In this document: piece by piece, positions 60,715 through 64,000 of the stretch
How positions within the stretch are numbered: position 1 is the stretch's first letter
How the letters are laid out: each line of letters opens with the position of its first letter
NCBI RefSeq assembly: GCF_017868775.1
Contig: NZ_CP053381.1
Coordinates: forward strand, 2,108,001 to 2,172,000
DNA length: 64,000 nucleotides
Direction: 5' to 3'
Origin: Billgrantia sulfidoxydans
Lineage (GTDB): Bacteria; Pseudomonadota; Gammaproteobacteria; Pseudomonadales; Halomonadaceae
Notes under the pieces: generated by a model
What the model saw: only the letters and a program-made list of their open reading frames with translations
What the model was told of the DNA's origin: nothing
Database searches by the model: none
Position numbers and translations under genes: made by a program

Positions 60715-61395
60715 ATGACAGCTTCCAATGCGTTCGGTAGCGGCATGGTCATCCAGCAGCGCAATCTGGTGGAGCAGGTCGCCGACTTCCTCACCCAGGC
60801 CATCATCAGCCAGCACTACGCCCCCGGCGAGCGCCTGTCGGAAGTGCAGCTGGCTCGCGACCTGGGCATCAGCCGTGCGCCGGTACGCGAGGCGGCCCGG
60901 CTGCTCGAGAGCCGTGGCCTGCTGGTGTCCCAGCCCCGGCGTGGTTTCTTCGTGCGCGCGCTGGATGCCAGCGAACTCAACGACGTGTTCGACCTGCGCC
61001 TGTGCCTGGAGCGCCATGCGCTGTCACGGCTGGTCGAGGCCTATGATGCCGACAAGGAGCAGGCGCTGCGCCGTCAGGTCGAGTTGATGTGCGAGGTGGC
61101 ACTCAACGACAGCGACAGCCGCAAGATCGAGGAGGATCTCGTCTTCCATCGGATGCTGATTGCTTTCACCGGCAATCGACGCCTGCTCAAGGCATTCGAC
61201 GACATCACCCATGAACTGCGTCTTTGCATCGCGTTGATCGGCAAGACCCATGCCGATCCCGACAGCATCGCGACCAGCCACTGGCTGCTGCTCGATGCGC
61301 TGGCCAGCGGCGACGCCGAGCGCTGTCGCGAGGCGATCGACTACCACATCGGCGTGGCGCAGCACTACGTGGTGAAGGGGATCGGCGAAGCCTGA
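60715..61395 (+). CDS. GntR-family (FCD domain) transcriptional regulator
   Basis: 226 residues. The winged helix-turn-helix (LARDLGISRAPVREAARLLE) is at residues 45-70, and the FCD ligand domain follows (FDLRLCLERHALSRLVEAYD, with HRMLIAFTGNRRLL). FCD proteins usually bind carboxylates. It is divergent from the peptide transporter operon, and a palindrome lies in the shared region, so it probably controls that operon. An in-frame ATG at 60745 is an alternative start. Confidence 0.88.
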   Translation: MTASNAFGSGMVIQQRNLVEQVADFLTQAIISQHYAPGERLSEVQLARDLGISRAPVREAARLLESRGLLVSQPRRGFFVRALDASELNDVFDLRLCLERHALSRLVEAYDADKEQALRRQVELMCEVALNDSDSRKIEEDLVFHRMLIAFTGNRRLLKAFDDITHELRLCIALIGKTHADPDSIATSHWLLLDALASGDAERCREAIDYHIGVAQHYVVKGIGEA

Positions 61396-61487
61396 GCGCC
61401 GCGGCACGTCTTGTCTGCGGCGCCATGTCGCCATGGAACGCCCGCGGTCCGGGCGGGTCAGATGCGTTAAACGGCCAAGGGGTGACC

Positions 61488-61943
61488 ATGCTTGCAACCA
61501 TTCAGCGCTTTTTTCAGCAGGCCCTGACGGAACCCGCGGGCGAGGGAAGCAGTGGCCCGACGCTCGAGCGCGCCACCGCCGCCCTGTTGTGCGAGGTGGT
61601 GCGCGCCGACTATCACACCGACGAAGCGGAACTCTCGTCGCTGCGCCGGATGCTCAAGCGGCATTTCGGCCTCGGCGATGGCGAAGTCGAGGAGCTGATG
61701 GAGCTGGCGCGCGAGGAGATCGAGACCTCGGTCGATCACTACCAGTTCGTCAGCCTCATCAAGCAGCATTACGGCTATGCGCAGCGCTGCGAGCTGGTGC
61801 GCATGATGTGGTCGCTGGCCTATGCCGATGGCGAGTCCCATCATCTGGAGGAGCATCGTATCCGGCGCCTGGCCGAGCTGCTGCACGTCAGCCACTCCGA
61901 TTTCATCCGTGCCAAGCTGCAGGCGCAGGCCGACGCCGAGTAG
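61488..61943 (+). CDS. TerB-like (tellurite resistance B fold) protein
   Basis: 151 residues of the TerB domain family. LERATAALLCEVVRADYHTD and SLRRMLKRHFGLGDGEVEEL are the first half, with MMWSLAYADGESHHLEEHRI repeating the D-x-D-like pattern in the second. TerB-like proteins occur in tellurite-resistance and membrane-stress contexts; here no other ter genes are present, so function is unknown. ATG 61488 has AAGGGG upstream. Confidence 0.8.
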   Translation: MLATIQRFFQQALTEPAGEGSSGPTLERATAALLCEVVRADYHTDEAELSSLRRMLKRHFGLGDGEVEELMELAREEIETSVDHYQFVSLIKQHYGYAQRCELVRMMWSLAYADGESHHLEEHRIRRLAELLHVSHSDFIRAKLQAQADAE

Positions 61944-62063
61944 ATCGCCTTGATCCGTGGCATGAAATGCGGGATCAAGGCGGCCGCGGGCGTATCGCGC
62001 TGCTAGACTGGGCGCTCGTTCCGGCACTTGCGCCGGAGGCGACTGGCCAACTGGAGGAGTGGC

Positions 62064-63308
62064 ATGTCTCGTCAAACCGTCGTTCTGGGTGCCGGCATGG
62101 TCGGCGTCTCCATCGCCTGGCACCTGGCCCGTCGCGGCCGTTCGGTGCTACTGGTGGATCGTCGTCCGCCAGGGCGGGAGACCTCCTACGGCAACGGCGG
62201 TCTGATCCAGCGTGAGGCGGTGCGCCCGTACACGTTTCCGCGCGAGGTCGGCAAGCTGCTCAGCGCACTGCCCAATCGCCGGGTGGACATTCGCTACCGG
62301 GTGAGCGGCATGCTGACCTATGCCGGGCCGCTGTTCGACTATTGGCGCTACTCGTCGCCACGCCATTATGAGCGCATCGCCGACGAGTACGCTTCGCTGA
62401 TCGCGCTCTCCACCGAGGAGCACGCCCCCATGATCGAGGCGGCGGGGGCGGCCGACCTGATCGGCAAGGAGGGGTGGTTGGAAGTGCACCGCAGCCAGGC
62501 CGAGCTCGAGCGCCGCCGGCGTGAGGCAGAAGATGCCGCCAGGCGTTTCGGGGTGACCCACGTTTTTCTCGATGCCGAGGGGCTGGCCGGCCGCGAGCCT
62601 TGGCTGAGTGCCGATCTGGCCGGGGCGATTCACTGGACCAACTCGTGGAGCGTGGCCGACCCCGGTGCTCTGGTGGCGGCCTATGCCGCCAGTTTCCAGC
62701 AGCAGGGAGGCGAGTTCCTGCAGGCGACCCTCGAGCGCGTCAGCCCGGCCGGCCAGGGCTGGCATGTCGAGACGGATAGCGGCAGCCACGAGGCCGACGA
62801 GGTGGTAGTGGCGCTGGGTCCCTGGGCCGGTGAGTGGCTCAGGAGGCTGGGCTACCGGCTGCCGACCTTCGTCAAGCGCGGCTACCACATGCACTATGGC
62901 GCCGCGGAGGGGCGGCGGCTGCGTCACTGGATCGCCGATGCCGACATCGGCTACATCCTGGCGCCGATGCGGGCGGGCATCCGCCTGACGACCGGGGCCG
63001 AGCTGGCCCGCATCGATGCGCCTCCCTCCCGGGGCCAGTTGGATGCCGCGGAGCGCAAGGCGCGCGAGCTTTATCCCGCTTTGGGTGGGCGCCTGGAAGC
63101 GGAGCCCTGGAAGGGGGCCCGTCCCTGCCTGCCGGACATGAAGCCGGTGATCGGGCCGGCGCCACGCCACAAGGGGTTGTGGTTCGCCTTCGGTCACGGT
63201 CATCAGGGCTTCACCATGGGGCCGGTGACGGGACGATTGATGGCGGAAATGATGGAGGGGGAACCTGCTACCGTGGACATGTCGCCGTTTCGGGCGGATC
63301 GCTTCTGA
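62064..63308 (+). CDS. FAD-dependent D-amino-acid dehydrogenase-like oxidoreductase (DAO family)
   Basis: 414 residues. The FAD motif is TVVLGAGMVGVSIAWHLARRG. DAO signatures follow, including ETSYGNGGLIQREAVRPYTF (DadA-like) and VVALGPWAGEWLRRLGY. GGYHMHYG-like and PAPRHKGLWFAFGHGHQGFT regions complete the fold. These oxidise D-amino acids or related amines. ATG 62064 follows GGAGGAGTGGC. It ends 25 bases before the stop of a convergent small membrane protein. Confidence 0.82.
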   Translation: MSRQTVVLGAGMVGVSIAWHLARRGRSVLLVDRRPPGRETSYGNGGLIQREAVRPYTFPREVGKLLSALPNRRVDIRYRVSGMLTYAGPLFDYWRYSSPRHYERIADEYASLIALSTEEHAPMIEAAGAADLIGKEGWLEVHRSQAELERRRREAEDAARRFGVTHVFLDAEGLAGREPWLSADLAGAIHWTNSWSVADPGALVAAYAASFQQQGGEFLQATLERVSPAGQGWHVETDSGSHEADEVVVALGPWAGEWLRRLGYRLPTFVKRGYHMHYGAAEGRRLRHWIADADIGYILAPMRAGIRLTTGAELARIDAPPSRGQLDAAERKARELYPALGGRLEAEPWKGARPCLPDMKPVIGPAPRHKGLWFAFGHGHQGFTMGPVTGRLMAEMMEGEPATVDMSPFRADRF

Positions 63309-63332
63309 CTGTTACTGTGCCGGCAGGCGTCA

Positions 63333-63761
63333 TCACGCGCGGCGCCGGCGCCGGCGTCGACGCCACTGGTGATGTGCGAACTTGATCACCAGCGTCATCA
63401 CGTAGACCACCCAGCCGGCGCTGGCGAGCACGTTGAACAGCAGCATCTTCTGCTGCCCGCTCATCGGGGCGAACAGGGTCTCGATGAGCACCCCGAACAG
63501 CAGGGCGAGCGCCATCGGGAGGGCGAGGATGTGCATCCACATCTCGGTGCGCCGCTTGCGCACATGGTAGCGGCTCAGGTGGATGCGAAAGGGGCGATGC
63601 ATGAAGCTGACCAGAATCATTGCGCCGAGGGCGAGCATGGCAGCCAGGGTGGGTTCTACGCTGTCCAACCGGGCCGAGATGCTGATCGACCAGAAGAAGA
63701 CGATCCACATCAGTCCGGCCAGAATGGCGACGATATCGGCGTAGTGGCGAACCCGGGGCAT
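63333..63761 (-). CDS. Small membrane protein, four helices, unrecognised
   Basis: 142 residues with about four hydrophobic helices (VAILAGLMWIVFFWSISI near the N-terminus, WVVYVMTLVIKFAHH near the end) and an arginine-rich C-terminus. No family was recognised. It has normal codon use and converges with the preceding oxidoreductase gene. It is the only gene between that and pyrC. Confidence 0.6.
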   Translation of the reverse strand: MPRVRHYADIVAILAGLMWIVFFWSISISARLDSVEPTLAAMLALGAMILVSFMHRPFRIHLSRYHVRKRRTEMWMHILALPMALALLFGVLIETLFAPMSGQQKMLLFNVLASAGWVVYVMTLVIKFAHHQWRRRRRRRRA

Positions 63762-63908
63762 TGGCAGCGTCTCTCACGGCAAAATCGGCGTCGATGATAC
63801 GGTAAATCGGCGTTCGTTGCTGCCATCGGGGCAACTTTCTCGACGCTCGGTCGGCTCTCCCCGGTATAATCGGAGTCTCGACATTCATGCTGACCGACAG
63901 GAAATGCC

Positions 63909-64000
63909 GTGACCGCTATTACCCTGACTCGTCCCGACGACTGGCATCTTCATCTGCGTGACGGAGAGGCGCTCCAGGCCGTGGTGCCCGCGACTGCCCG
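63909..64000 (+). CDS. pyrC: Dihydroorotase PyrC, 5' end only
   Basis: Starts with GTG at 63909 (AGGAA six bases upstream) and reads [20 protein letters not shown] before the window ends. DWHLHLRDG carries the first metal-binding histidines of class II dihydroorotase. The remainder is outside the window. It catalyses closure of the pyrimidine ring in de novo synthesis. Confidence 0.88.
   Translation, partial: MTAITLTRPDDWHLHLRDGEALQAVVPATA

Overview
This 64 kb window is GC-rich chromosomal DNA of a gammaproteobacterium, most likely a member of the Halomonadaceae. That is inferred from gene content (an ArsJ/GAPDH pair, HutC-controlled histidine catabolism, TRAP uptake, many amino-acid and purine catabolic genes) and high GC; no rRNA or marker phylogeny was available. 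It encodes about 55 genes and is gene-dense. No rRNA, tRNA or CRISPR array was seen.

Layout. (1) 1-3.7 kb: the 3' end of a CydC-type ABC exporter gene, an adenine deaminase and an AzgA-like purine permease. (2) 3.9-6.3 kb: an AT-richer island with two well-formed integron attC sites, two degenerate attC-like sites and cassette genes (VOC protein, a broken nuclease-like gene, a histidine phosphatase), with no integrase in the window. (3) 6.3-14.4 kb: a lipoprotein, a MITE-like element, and the purine block guaD-xdhC-xdhB-xdhA with a divergent RutR-type TetR regulator. Three TTGACC-N4-GGTCAA-like operators lie upstream of the permease and of xdhA. (4) 14.4-23.1 kb: arsJ and its GAPDH (arsenate resistance), hrpB, and a four-gene methyltransferase / LytS-type kinase / LytTR regulator / FMO-like oxidoreductase run. 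(5) 23.1-29.4 kb: two tandem, closely related P-type ATPases and a YchJ-family gene. (6) 29.4-39 kb: the hut block (hutI-hutG-hutU-hutH plus a YuiF-type transporter), a divergent YjiH-type transporter and hutC, tied together by three TGTATATACA operators. (7) 39-45.5 kb: a YafY-GST fused reading frame, small proteins, a DUF938 methyltransferase, a complete TRAP transporter and a GNAT acetyltransferase. (8) 45.6-53.9 kb: a guanidino-compound (arginine transaminase pathway) block, gbuA-yjiH-aruI-aldehyde dehydrogenase, with a sigma-54 promoter, twin upstream repeats, a divergent PAS/sigma-54 activator and a HisC-like aminotransferase. (9) 54-61.4 kb: a peptide ABC transporter operon ending in an FAD-linked D-2-hydroxyacid dehydrogenase, with a divergent GntR regulator. 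(10) 61.5-64 kb: a TerB-like protein, a D-amino-acid dehydrogenase-like protein, a small membrane protein and the start of pyrC.

Most of the window is a nitrogen and carbon scavenging region. Adenine and guanine are taken up, deaminated and oxidised towards urate. Histidine is broken down to glutamate and formamide. 2-Ketoarginine is converted through 4-guanidinobutyrate to GABA and urea. Two paralogous YjiH/Gate-domain transporters sit in the histidine and guanidino blocks, one behind a HutC operator and one behind a sigma-54 promoter, which makes them candidate carriers for these compounds or their intermediates. The cassette island, the YafY-GST fusion and the kinase/FMO run are the least conventional parts.
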